A stretch of 64,000 nt of DNA from Sphingobacterium athyrii (GTDB lineage: Bacteria > Bacteroidota > Bacteroidia > Sphingobacteriales > Sphingobacteriaceae), in NCBI RefSeq assembly GCF_003071065.1, contig NZ_QCXX01000002.1, positions 62,001 to 126,000 of the forward strand. Reading direction: 5' to 3'. Each line of letters begins with the position of its first letter. Position 1 is the stretch's first letter. The translations under genes and the position numbers were made by a program. Under the pieces are notes generated by a model. It was not told the origin of the DNA, made no database searches, and was given only the letters and a program-made list of their open reading frames with translations. This document shows, in pieces, positions 28,670 to 36,919 of the stretch.

Positions 28670-30262
28670 TTAATTTTTTAAGTTGATTGTGCTATCTATT
28701 CCAATCTCTTGCTGAAATATTTCATCATGCGAAATAACAAGCAGTGTACCCTTGTAACCTTGAATTGCATGGGTAAGTACACGAATATTTTGGATATCTA
28801 AATTATTGGTAGGTTCATCCAATACGATCAGATCCGGAGCCTGCTGTTTAATTGTTAGGCAGCACAGGATCAGACGCATTTTCTCTCCGCCACTTAGAAA
28901 TTTACAAGATTTGTCCCAGTCATCTTTCCCGAATAGAAAACGGTTGAGTCTAATTTTGATTTCGTGTTCTGGTAAGGATTCTGTATTGTAATTTTGAGCC
29001 TGTTCATAAACGCTCAGCTGCGGATCGATAAGTGAATACTCTTGGTCGAGGTAGATAGCGCTGAAGTTATGTCGTTCAATTCGACCTTGCGTAGGAGTGA
29101 GACGGCCTAAGAGCAATTTAACCAATGTCGTTTTGCCGGAACCATTGTTGCCCTTTATAATAACTCGGTCTCCACTGAATAGCTGTAAGTCAATATTTTC
29201 CTTCCATAGTGCAGTTGAATTGTATTGAAAATTGATGTCTGTGGCTTTAATGATGCTTTTTCCGAGTGGGAAAATACTGTTTCCCAAATCAATTTTGATT
29301 TCATCCAATGCAGCTTTTGTACTCCTAAGCCCTTGGAGATTGGATTGGATATCGCCAATTTTGTCTTGGTGAACACTTTTGATTTTGGCCGTGCTTTTTT
29401 CCGCATTGTTCCGTAATGTGTTCATCATAATACGGGCAACACCTGCTTTCTCCTGTTTTTTTTGACCGCGGTTGTTTAATCTATTTTGCCTTTCAATGGT
29501 TTCTCTTTCTTTTTCTTTTGCAATTTTGACTGCTTTTTCCTGATGTTGTATGTCCTGTTGTAAAGCATGACGTTCTATTTCTTTTTGCGACTCATAAAAT
29601 GCATAGTTTCCGCCGTACCGTTTGATGCCCTTTACTGTCATTTCTAAAGTATCTTCCAGAAGGTTGAGGAGCATTCGATCATGGCTGACGACTATGATGG
29701 TTTGCTTTGAAGATTCTATCCAGCGATAAAGCTGCTTTTTGCTTTCAAAGTCCAAATGATTGCTGGGTTCATCTAAAAGAATAAGTTCACAAGCGTGAAT
29801 CTGGATACCGGCCAACAGTATTTTAGTTTTTTGTCCGCCGCTGAGATCGGACATTTTCTTTTTCAAATGAATTTCTGGTAGATTCCAATACCTGAAAGCT
29901 TCCTGACAGCGTTCTTCCAGTGTCCAGTCCTCTTGAAGATCATTGAAATTTTGTTCGGAAGCATCGCCTTCTAGAATAGCATATAGTGCTTCCAGCTTTT
30001 TGTCAATGCCCAAAGCTTGGGCAACAGTAAACTCGTCATACTGTCCGGTAACCTGCGGGACGTACAAGGGGCGGGTATCGCAGTGTATGCTTCCTGCACT
30101 GGGAGATAGATCTCCGGCCATCATACGCAGTAATGTGGATTTACCGACACCGTTGTTGCCAATTAATGCTATTTTCTCTTGCGAGTTGATTGATAGACTT
30201 ATGTTTTCAAACAATAAATCTTTATTTGGATGTATATAGGATACCTGTTGTAATGAAATCAT
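28670..30262 (-). CDS. ABC-F family ATPase (ribosome-associated; possible antibiotic protection)
   Basis: A 530-aa protein with two ABC domains and no membrane segments. Domain 1 has Walker A GNNGVGKST (near residue 36), signature LSGGQKTK and Walker B LILLDEPSNHLD; domain 2 has GNNGSGKTT (near 370), LSGGEKMR and LIVLDEPTNNLD. The long charged linker (about residues 215-310) is the ABC-F interdomain linker that reaches the ribosomal peptidyl site. Members either protect ribosomes from antibiotics or tune translation. The structured leader with a short reading frame just upstream favours an inducible protection factor; the drug class is unknown. Confidence 0.85.
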   Translation of the reverse strand: MISLQQVSYIHPNKDLLFENISLSINSQEKIALIGNNGVGKSTLLRMMAGDLSPSAGSIHCDTRPLYVPQVTGQYDEFTVAQALGIDKKLEALYAILEGDASEQNFNDLQEDWTLEERCQEAFRYWNLPEIHLKKKMSDLSGGQKTKILLAGIQIHACELILLDEPSNHLDFESKKQLYRWIESSKQTIIVVSHDRMLLNLLEDTLEMTVKGIKRYGGNYAFYESQKEIERHALQQDIQHQEKAVKIAKEKERETIERQNRLNNRGQKKQEKAGVARIMMNTLRNNAEKSTAKIKSVHQDKIGDIQSNLQGLRSTKAALDEIKIDLGNSIFPLGKSIIKATDINFQYNSTALWKENIDLQLFSGDRVIIKGNNGSGKTTLVKLLLGRLTPTQGRIERHNFSAIYLDQEYSLIDPQLSVYEQAQNYNTESLPEHEIKIRLNRFLFGKDDWDKSCKFLSGGEKMRLILCCLTIKQQAPDLIVLDEPTNNLDIQNIRVLTHAIQGYKGTLLVISHDEIFQQEIGIDSTINLKN

Positions 30263-30345
30263 GCTAAAATTCTTTAAATGTTAAAACAGACCATTTCGAT
30301 AAGCCATTTATCGCTGGTATTGATGACGTTCTAAAGAATTTTAAT
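30263..30345 (-). promoter_or_regulatory. Structured leader of the ABC-F gene (candidate attenuator)
   Basis: In the mRNA sense a 12-nt arm TAAAATTCTTTA (30343-30332) is complementary to TAAAGAATTTTA (30276-30265), the segment directly before the start codon. Between them, CGATAA and TTATCG form an inner hairpin with the start codon of an 8-codon frame in its loop. This layout would hide the ABC-F start region and open when a ribosome stalls in the leader frame. Confidence 0.5.
30281..30307 (-). CDS. Candidate leader peptide MAYRNGLF
   Basis: An 8-codon frame with ATG at 30307 and TAA at 30283-30281, ending 18 nt before the ABC-F ATG. Short leader peptides in this position are known to control inducible ABC-F and Erm resistance genes by ribosome stalling. 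Too short to prove by coding statistics; the case rests on its placement inside the inverted repeats. Confidence 0.4.
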   Translation of the reverse strand: MAYRNGLF

Positions 30346-30377
30346 CTTACATACAGTTTTATTTAGTTGTGGTACTG

Positions 30378-30408
30378 CAAATATACAGCTTTATTTTTGA
30401 TCTCAAAA
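30378..30408 (-). promoter_or_regulatory. Promoter of the ABC-F gene
   Basis: Leftward, TATATTTG (30385-30378) is a full match to TAnnTTTG, preceded after about 18 bp by TTTTG (30408-30404), the -33 element. The predicted start near 30371 leaves a leader of about 108 nt before the ABC-F ATG. Confidence 0.7.
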
Positions 30409-30532
30409 GTTTGTTTTTGATCTATAGTCAAATTCCTTAATACTTGGCTACAAAAATATAGGGTAATAGGTTGAATTTTGAGTGTATATTATTGCTGTTT
30501 GCGTGGAACAAATCGTAATTTTGAAAAAAAAC

Positions 30533-31873
30533 ATGGTAAATAAAATACTTCTTATAGATGACGAGGAGAAACTTCGTAAACTGCTCGCTAAGATTATCAC
30601 TTTGGAGGGGTTCGAGGTAATCGAGGCCGCTGATATTAAATCTGGCTTGAAAAAGCTTGATGTTTTCGATATCGATGTTGTATTGTGTGATGTTAAGTTG
30701 CCCGATGGCAATGGCGTGGAAACCGCAAAACTGATCAAGGAACGTTATCCTATTGTTGAAATTATACTATTGACTGCCTATGGTAATATTCCAGATGGAG
30801 TTAAGGCAATAAAAAATGGTGCATTTGAATATATAACCAAAGGTGATGACAACAACAGGATTATTCCTTTGCTCTATAAAGCCTGTGAGAAGGTTGCGCT
30901 CGCCCGAAGGGTGAGACAATTGGAAAAGCAGTTGGGTGCTAGACTCTCATTTGATAAAATTATAGGAAGCTCTGCTGCCATAAAGTCTGCAATCGCTTTG
31001 GCTCAAAAAGTTTCTGTTACGAATACGACTGTGCTTTTAACCGGGGAAACGGGGACAGGTAAAGAGGTGTTCGCACAAGCGATCCATCAAGCTAGTCCGC
31101 GAAAGGAACGTAGTTTTGTCGGAATAAATTGTGCGGCTTTCACGAAGGATCTGTTGGAAAATGAATTGTTCGGACATAAATCAGGTGCATTTACGGGCGC
31201 AACAAAAGACCAGCGAGGTCTCTTTGAAGAAGCGCATTTGGGGACCATTTTTTTGGATGAGATCGGGGAGATGGCGATCGAACTTCAGGCCAAAATCCTA
31301 CGTGTACTAGAGACAGGGGAATTTTTAAAAGTAGGTGATTCCAGGCCAACAAAAGTGGATGTCCGTATTATTGCCGCAACCAATAGGGATCTTGAAGCTG
31401 AAATTGATGCCGAGCATTTTAGAAGCGATTTATTTTATAGACTATCGGTCTTTACGATACAGCTACCGCCTTTGCGCCAACGTGTTCAGGATATTCGGTT
31501 ATTGGCCCAATATTATGCCGATATTTTCGCCCTAAAATCGAATATCAAACCTTTACAAATGACAGCCGAATTTGTCGCTGCTCTCGAACGAAATGTGTGG
31601 CGGGGAAATATCCGTGAACTAAAAAATGTAATTGAACGCAGTGTCATATTAAGCGAAGATGGACGGCTGGATGTCGACAGTCTTCCTTTTGGAGTGAATA
31701 GTTCGAAAGCCAACGATGTGTTATCCTCCAGTTTTTCCATGACAACTGTAGAACGCCAGCATATTCAGCGCGTATTGCAGCACACAAATGGAAATAAAGC
31801 AGAAGCAGCGCGCTTGTTGGAGATCGGTGTAGCCACCTTGTATCGAAAAATTGAGGAATATAAAATACAATGA
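30533..31873 (+). CDS. NtrC/AlgB-type response regulator
   Basis: A 446-aa sigma-54-type activator. Receiver domain with VVLCDVKLPDGNG phospho-acceptor region, AAA+ domain with GETGTGKE Walker A, the canonical GAFTGA loop and GTIFLDEIGEM Walker B, and a C-terminal Fis-type helix-turn-helix. I chose the start MVNKILLIDDEE at 30533; an upstream start at 30482 would add 17 residues that precede the domain. The next gene, overlapping by 4 bp, is its sensor kinase. Confidence 0.92.
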   Translation: MVNKILLIDDEEKLRKLLAKIITLEGFEVIEAADIKSGLKKLDVFDIDVVLCDVKLPDGNGVETAKLIKERYPIVEIILLTAYGNIPDGVKAIKNGAFEYITKGDDNNRIIPLLYKACEKVALARRVRQLEKQLGARLSFDKIIGSSAAIKSAIALAQKVSVTNTTVLLTGETGTGKEVFAQAIHQASPRKERSFVGINCAAFTKDLLENELFGHKSGAFTGATKDQRGLFEEAHLGTIFLDEIGEMAIELQAKILRVLETGEFLKVGDSRPTKVDVRIIAATNRDLEAEIDAEHFRSDLFYRLSVFTIQLPPLRQRVQDIRLLAQYYADIFALKSNIKPLQMTAEFVAALERNVWRGNIRELKNVIERSVILSEDGRLDVDSLPFGVNSSKANDVLSSSFSMTTVERQHIQRVLQHTNGNKAEAARLLEIGVATLYRKIEEYKIQ

Positions 31874-33597
31874 AACTTAAGGCAAAGCTGACTTTCGGTG
31901 TAGGTTTTTTATTTTCCATGATCCTGTTTTTGGCCGTTTTAAGTGGCTGGAAAATCAGTCGTTTAAAACAGGATACCAATAATATTTTAGTTGCAAACTA
32001 CAATACACTACAGTATTCAAGGAATATGCTGCTTGCCTTGGAGCAACTTCATGCCGACTTGAGCGGGCTGGAGCTTTTTGCACAGAACTTAAAATTGCAA
32101 CAGCAAAATATGACCGAAAATGGAGAAAAAGAAGCTACCGCACGTGTGAGTTTACATTTTTCAGCACTCCAACGGCAGCCATCAAATCTTGTTTTAATCG
32201 CTGATCTCAGGAAAGATATATCTCAATTGATGTATCTGAATATGGAAGCGATTGAGCACAAAAGTAAAATAGCAGATGACACGGCAGAAAAAGCAATTCT
32301 AGCCATATCGGTAGCAGGAACGATTTGTTTTATGATTGCTTTTGTGCTGCTTATTAATCTTCCTGCGACAATCGCAAACCCAATTGCCCAATTAACGGAG
32401 AGCATACAGCAGATCGCCAATGGAAATTATCGACGACGCTTGCGTTTTGAGCGAAATGATGAATTTGGTCTCGTGGCCCAGTCCTTTAACACCATGGCTC
32501 AAAAGCTTGAAGAATATTCCGAAAGTAAGCTGGGGAAAATATTGGCTCACAAAAAGCGGATTGAAGCATTAATAGCGAATATGCATGATGCGGTTATCGG
32601 CGTTGACGAAGAGGGGAAAGTACTTTTTGCGAATGAACAAGCCTGTCTGATAACTGGGGTAAAATTGAATGATTTTGAGGGAAGAAAATTGCAGGACATT
32701 GCTCTGTCTAACGATTTGGTAAATTGTTTAACAGGTAAGCTGTCGCATGAGCACCGAGAGAAAACGAATGCAGACCCGATTAAGGTGTTTGTCAATGGTA
32801 GGGAGAGTTATTTTGAGGAAGAGATTATCCCTATTAACATTATTCCAACAGGAGAAAGTGATTTTCAATATATAGGACAGTTTATCTTATTAAAGAATAT
32901 AACCACATTTAAGGAGCTTGATGTCGCCAAAACAAATTTTATCGGAACAGTTTCTCATGAGTTGAAAACACCGATTGCTTCCATACGAATGGGAGTCCAG
33001 TTGTTAGAAAATAAGCAGATCGGTGCGTTGAATGACGAACAGAAAGAATTGCTTGTTAGCATTGCCGACGATACAGATCGTTTGTTACGTATCACTGGTG
33101 AGCTGTTGAATACGGCTCAGGTCGAAAGTGGTGCAATTCAGATGAAACTGATTCCAGTTGATGTAGCACCAATAGTAGAATATGCTGTATTGGCCAATAA
33201 GTCGATGGCTGAGCAGCGAGGAATTCATGTTGATGTTCATGTAGCGGAAGATTTGCCGTTAGTCATGGCAGATAGTGAAAAAGCGGCCTGGGTATTGACG
33301 AATTTACTGTCTAATGCAATCCGGTATTCCAATGAACGGACTTCAGTTTCTATTCTAGTCAGCAAGCACGAGTCAGGAGTGTTTATAAGTGTACAGGATG
33401 CAGGGCAGGGAATCGCGCCACAATACCTTGCCAAAATTTTTGAACGATATTTTCGTGTTCCAGGGACAAACAAAGAAGGTACAGGCTTAGGGTTGAGTAT
33501 TAGCAAAGAATTTATTGAAAGTATGGGCGGGAATATTAGCGTGGAAAGCGAATATGGTGCTGGAAGCACATTTTCATTTTTTCTCCCTGTAGCCTAA
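31870..33597 (+). CDS. Membrane sensor histidine kinase (KinB-like layout)
   Basis: A 575-aa kinase: TM1 about residues 8-27, a periplasmic sensor of about 110 residues, TM2 about 140-162, HAMP, a PAS domain (ALIANMHDAVIGVDEEGKV), HisKA with H in VSHELKTPIASIRMG, and a HATPase domain with N box TNLLSNAIRYS, DAGQGIAP and GTGLGLSISKEF. Layout and NtrC-type partner recall the Pseudomonas KinB/AlgB pair, which is a layout analogy only. Its ATG overlaps the regulator stop (ATGA), so the pair is translationally coupled. The signal is unknown. Confidence 0.92.
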   Translation: MKLKAKLTFGVGFLFSMILFLAVLSGWKISRLKQDTNNILVANYNTLQYSRNMLLALEQLHADLSGLELFAQNLKLQQQNMTENGEKEATARVSLHFSALQRQPSNLVLIADLRKDISQLMYLNMEAIEHKSKIADDTAEKAILAISVAGTICFMIAFVLLINLPATIANPIAQLTESIQQIANGNYRRRLRFERNDEFGLVAQSFNTMAQKLEEYSESKLGKILAHKKRIEALIANMHDAVIGVDEEGKVLFANEQACLITGVKLNDFEGRKLQDIALSNDLVNCLTGKLSHEHREKTNADPIKVFVNGRESYFEEEIIPINIIPTGESDFQYIGQFILLKNITTFKELDVAKTNFIGTVSHELKTPIASIRMGVQLLENKQIGALNDEQKELLVSIADDTDRLLRITGELLNTAQVESGAIQMKLIPVDVAPIVEYAVLANKSMAEQRGIHVDVHVAEDLPLVMADSEKAAWVLTNLLSNAIRYSNERTSVSILVSKHESGVFISVQDAGQGIAPQYLAKIFERYFRVPGTNKEGTGLGLSISKEFIESMGGNISVESEYGAGSTFSFFLPVA

Positions 33598-33668
33598 ATA
33601 GCGCAACCCTATCAATCTTTAAATCTATTTTCAAAATAGAGCGGTTTTTCCATTCAGAGGCCTTTTGG

Positions 33669-33688
33669 TTGGTCTTTTTTACGACCAA
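33669..33688. repeat. Small hairpin downstream of the kinase gene
   Basis: TTGGTC pairs with GACCAA across an 8-nt loop containing T6. It may end kinase transcription but has no T-run after the stem. Confidence 0.3.
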
Positions 33689-33756
33689 GCTTGGGGTAAC
33701 ATAGCACATTTATTGCCGTTTACTTACTCTTTCATTACTTTTTCATGGTCAATACA

Positions 33757-33998
33757 GCAACGAAAAGGCAACGAAACAACAACCAAATACCAGAGAAATA
33801 GCAAAGAAATAGAGAAGCAGAAGTAAAGCAGAAGCGAGTCAGGTCCCTAGAAAGTACGAAGAAACGGCCTATAATAACCAAAGAATCACCAAAGAATCAC
33901 CAAAGGATAACCAAAGGATCACCAAAGAATAAGCGATAAATAAGCAGAGAAATAGTAATAAATAAGCAAAGAATAAGCAAAGAATAACCAAAGAAAAA
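33757..33998. repeat. Tandem array of 22 degenerate 11-bp units
   Basis: Starting at GCAACGAAAAG (33757), the sequence divides without a single slip into 22 units of 11 bp. The best-preserved are CCAAAGAATCA (33878 and 33889) and GCAAAGAATAA (33966 and 33977). Consensus is (G/C)CAAAGAATAA; position 2 is C in most units and columns 3-8 are nearly all purine. Units 6-10 are most diverged. Stop codons occur in the forward frames, so it is not a coding repeat. It lies in the 525-bp gap between the convergent kinase and YiaAB genes. Confidence 0.85.
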
Positions 33999-34052
33999 GG
34001 CCATATCTCATTGCTTCTTTTTGAAAAAATCGCTTTTTGATATGACCTTTTT
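33994..34052 (-). terminator. Large stem-loop, probable terminator of the YiaAB gene
   Basis: AAAAAGGCCATATC (33994-34007) and GATATGACCTTTTT (34039-34052) pair over 14 positions; in a leftward transcript the single mismatch becomes a G-U pair and the stem is followed by a T-run. The left arm overlaps the end of the 11-bp array. Confidence 0.6.
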
Positions 34053-34121
34053 CTGTTTTCTTTAGTGATCTACAATAAATCCTGCGGCGTGCCAAGCAGC
34101 GGCCGCAGGACAGGCAAACCG

Positions 34122-34589
34122 CTAAAGTTTTATTTCATTATCGTCAATAAGCTTAGCGTCCCGTGTGTTTTTCTGAACGGCAATCGCCGAGAATATACTT
34201 AATGAAAAAGACATGGCGTAAAACCCTTTTTCGCTCAGCAGCAAATCTGCGTTCCATAATCCTACCACAAGTAAGACTACGGCGGCAATGGTTGCAAACC
34301 AACTTAAGCCGTAATAAAGTTCAGTTACTGCAAGCCCTTCGGTTTTATCTCTGACACTTTTCTGAACAGAGATAACTGCAAATAAGGCAAACAATAGGAT
34401 GGTAAAATAATATCCTTTTTCATTTAATGCCATTGAGGCATTCCATAGCCCGATGCAGTAACCAATAGTTCCAACCAGCAATGCGGTCCACGATGCGCCA
34501 ATGAACGCTCCTGTTGGTTTGAAAGGATTTCTTGTGTTTGAATCCTTTTTCGAAATTTTTTCTTCAATCATGTTTTTTAGCGGTTCCAT
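34122..34589 (-). CDS. YiaA/YiaB-family inner membrane protein
   Basis: A 155-aa protein with four hydrophobic helices arranged as two copies of the YiaAB two-helix unit. Each copy has the LWNA motif (IGLWNASMALNEKGYYF and VGLWNADLLLSEKGFYA) and ends in a VQK(S/N)xRD segment. Function of the family is unknown; it is an inner membrane protein. The N-terminal 25 residues are charged and cytoplasmic. Confidence 0.88.
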   Translation of the reverse strand: MEPLKNMIEEKISKKDSNTRNPFKPTGAFIGASWTALLVGTIGYCIGLWNASMALNEKGYYFTILLFALFAVISVQKSVRDKTEGLAVTELYYGLSWFATIAAVVLLVVGLWNADLLLSEKGFYAMSFSLSIFSAIAVQKNTRDAKLIDDNEIKL

Positions 34590-34719
34590 AATTTTTATTT
34601 TTTATTGTTGTTTTTTTTTTATTTGTTGATTCAAATATCAGAAGGATCTGAGCTAATAGAAAATCAAGTTATTTAAAATACTGATGATATTTTTTTATTT
34701 ATTAGATTTGATTTTGATG

Positions 34720-34727
34720 TAAATTTG
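34720..34727 (+). promoter_or_regulatory. Promoter -7 box of the 34733 gene
   Basis: TAAATTTG fully matches TAnnTTTG. The predicted start site is at about 34732, so the mRNA would begin at or next to the ATG at 34733 and be leaderless. No strong -33 element. Confidence 0.55.
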
Positions 34728-34732
34728 AAGTT

Positions 34733-36241
34733 ATGGATTCAATTGCAGAACTTATTGGTATATTAAATAATGAAGATATTAAAGAGTTTAAGGGGTTTTT
34801 AAAAAAGAAAAACAAACGAAACGATGTCAAGAATATCAGGTTGTTTGAAATTTTAGAAACTGATGATATAAATAGATTAAAAAAACTTTATGGTTCTTCA
34901 AAAAATAAAGATGCTTATCATGCACTAAGGAAAAGATTACATGATAGTCTTTTATTTTTTATTTCAAACAAGACTTTTGAACGCGATAATAGTGAGGCAC
35001 ATGAAGCGCTGAGATTGCTGATCGTTGGCCGTTTCCTACTGGAAAATCACCTGATAAAACCGGGCTTTAAATGCTTACAACGGGCTGAGCATAAAGCTTT
35101 ACTTCTGGAGCAGTTTAGTCTGCTCAATGAAATCCTACAAGTTAGGTTGCAATATGCCTATCTGGAATCTCATCCTGAATTAGAACTATTGGTGGATCGT
35201 TTTAGAGTAAACCAGCATAAAATGCAGCAGGAAGCAAAGTTTCAAATTGCTTATGCAATTCTCAGGGTCGAATTGCAGGATATTCATTTAAAGGGGAAGA
35301 TTGTAGATCTGAATAAATTAGTGCTTGATACAATCGGTAAATATGATATTTCATTACATGAATTATTGTCTTTTAAGTCGCTTTATCAGCTTTTGTTTAT
35401 CGCTAACGAGTATGCAATGATCCATCAGAATTATGCGTTGGTTCGGTCATTTTTGAAAACAAGTGACGAATTTATAACAAGGCAAAAGGTAAATTCAGTG
35501 CATCACTCGTTTTACTACCTGCATATCCTTTATTACCTTGCAAATTTCAATTTACGGAATAAGCTATTTGATGAAAGTCTAACCTATTTAGAACAGTTGA
35601 TTGCAGGCTGTCCTCCGGGGACAGTGCTTCGTGCTCAATTTCATTTGCGTTATTATTTACTAAAGGCCTTAAACTACCATTATATGGGCGAAGGAGTACA
35701 GGCCCTTGCTATTTTAAGACTTGGGATCCAGCAATCAACATTGAAGTCCAATGAAGCTGATCTTGCCGACTTACAATTATGTCTAGTTATGTTTTTGACG
35801 CAATTTCAAGATAAACTAGCATTGACAGAATTAAGGAAAATGATTAGGACGGATGCTTGGTATGAGAAGAAAATGGGTATGCTCTGGACGATCCGCAAGA
35901 GTTTGTTGGAGATATTGATCCATATTCAATTTGGGGATATTGACCTTGCAGTTTCGCGTATGAAAAGCTTTAAGCGTCGGTATAGAAGATACTTGGAGAC
36001 GGTTCGGGAAGGTCGCGTTGTCCATTTTTTAAGACTGGTTGAAAAGTATCTCCAAAACCCGGCGATGGTGAAAAATAAAACCTTTATCGCCGCCATTGAC
36101 AGCATGGCTCAAGATAACGAAAATCAAGATTTATTTGTGCTGGGATTTATTGCCTGGTTAAAATCATTGATCACATCGGAAAGTCCTTATCAAGCTTTAT
36201 TGCATCTGGTCGGAACATTGAAGTTGAAAAAAGATCAATAA
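34733..36241 (+). CDS. Hypothetical protein, 502 aa, helical
   Basis: A cytosolic, basic, almost entirely helical protein without signal peptide. The first 100 residues are Lys-rich (EFKGFLKKKNKRNDVKNIRL), the rest suggests degenerate TPR/alpha-solenoid repeats (for example FDESLTYLEQLIAGCPPGTVLRAQFHLRYYLLKAL). I do not recognise a family beyond that. Its 3' end overlaps the convergent L,D-transpeptidase-like gene by 7 bp. Long and cleanly coding, so real; function unknown. Confidence 0.75.
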   Translation: MDSIAELIGILNNEDIKEFKGFLKKKNKRNDVKNIRLFEILETDDINRLKKLYGSSKNKDAYHALRKRLHDSLLFFISNKTFERDNSEAHEALRLLIVGRFLLENHLIKPGFKCLQRAEHKALLLEQFSLLNEILQVRLQYAYLESHPELELLVDRFRVNQHKMQQEAKFQIAYAILRVELQDIHLKGKIVDLNKLVLDTIGKYDISLHELLSFKSLYQLLFIANEYAMIHQNYALVRSFLKTSDEFITRQKVNSVHHSFYYLHILYYLANFNLRNKLFDESLTYLEQLIAGCPPGTVLRAQFHLRYYLLKALNYHYMGEGVQALAILRLGIQQSTLKSNEADLADLQLCLVMFLTQFQDKLALTELRKMIRTDAWYEKKMGMLWTIRKSLLEILIHIQFGDIDLAVSRMKSFKRRYRRYLETVREGRVVHFLRLVEKYLQNPAMVKNKTFIAAIDSMAQDNENQDLFVLGFIAWLKSLITSESPYQALLHLVGTLKLKKDQ

Positions 36242-36858
36242 TAAATAGTCAAGATGATCTGTTTTGGAGAAGGGTCAATAACAGCCTGCAATCTTTCGTA
36301 GAATTTTACATTTACCATCGGGCAGCCCTGGCTCAAACATATGGAAGCAACCTGTTCATCATAGGGCATGCTATTGTATTTATGCAAAACAATGTTTCTG
36401 CTATAGGCATTGCTATTGGAATCTTCAAGTCCATACAACTTATAAGCCTTTCCGAAGTGGCCATTGTAAGATGGGCCGATCGAGTACATGCCTAATGAAG
36501 TAGCATAAGAGTTTTCCGTATTACTGAAATGAAGTTGACCAGCTTTTCCGGTTTCCGAGCCAGAGCCATGAGCCACTAAACCCTGATCCAGTATCCGGTT
36601 GTTTTGAAGGTCGACAACAAAAAAACGATTCCTGCCTGAGGGTCTTCTCATATCGAGAAGAAAAGCAATCTCTTCATTGTATTTTTTTTTATTTTCAACC
36701 AGGCTTTTGACCCGATTGAAGGCTTTATTATACCGCTCCTGGTCTGATAAGGTCGTGTTTTCAGTGCGCTCTGCAAAGGACCAGTTATTAGTTCGGGATA
36801 TTTTGAAAGCGATTAAACCGATCCCGATTATGATCATGAACGCAATAAGTTTATTCAT
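36235..36858 (-). CDS. Murein L,D-transpeptidase catalytic domain family protein
   Basis: A 207-aa protein with one N-terminal membrane anchor (about residues 4-17) and a periplasmic YkuD_2-type domain. The motif with catalytic Cys is SICLSQGCPMVN near residue 172, with an upstream HKYNSMPYDEQ His and the HGSGSETGKAG segment. Family members form 3-3 peptidoglycan crosslinks or attach proteins to peptidoglycan. Overlaps the 3' end of the convergent gene by 7 bp. Confidence 0.82.
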   Translation of the reverse strand: MNKLIAFMIIIGIGLIAFKISRTNNWSFAERTENTTLSDQERYNKAFNRVKSLVENKKKYNEEIAFLLDMRRPSGRNRFFVVDLQNNRILDQGLVAHGSGSETGKAGQLHFSNTENSYATSLGMYSIGPSYNGHFGKAYKLYGLEDSNSNAYSRNIVLHKYNSMPYDEQVASICLSQGCPMVNVKFYERLQAVIDPSPKQIILTIYY

Positions 36859-36919
36859 TTATTAGAAATAATTTCTTGTTTATAAAGGGATGCCTATCTA
36901 TTTTTTGCGGTTTATATCG

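Noticed and set aside
33757..33998. CRISPR array
   Set aside because: Units are 11 bp, contiguous and without spacers, and no cas gene is near.
33897..34004. Leftward 35-codon hydrophobic frame inside the 11-bp array
   Set aside because: The hydrophobic residues follow from the T-rich complement of the repeat, which has no stop codons in consensus; no start signal or independent support.
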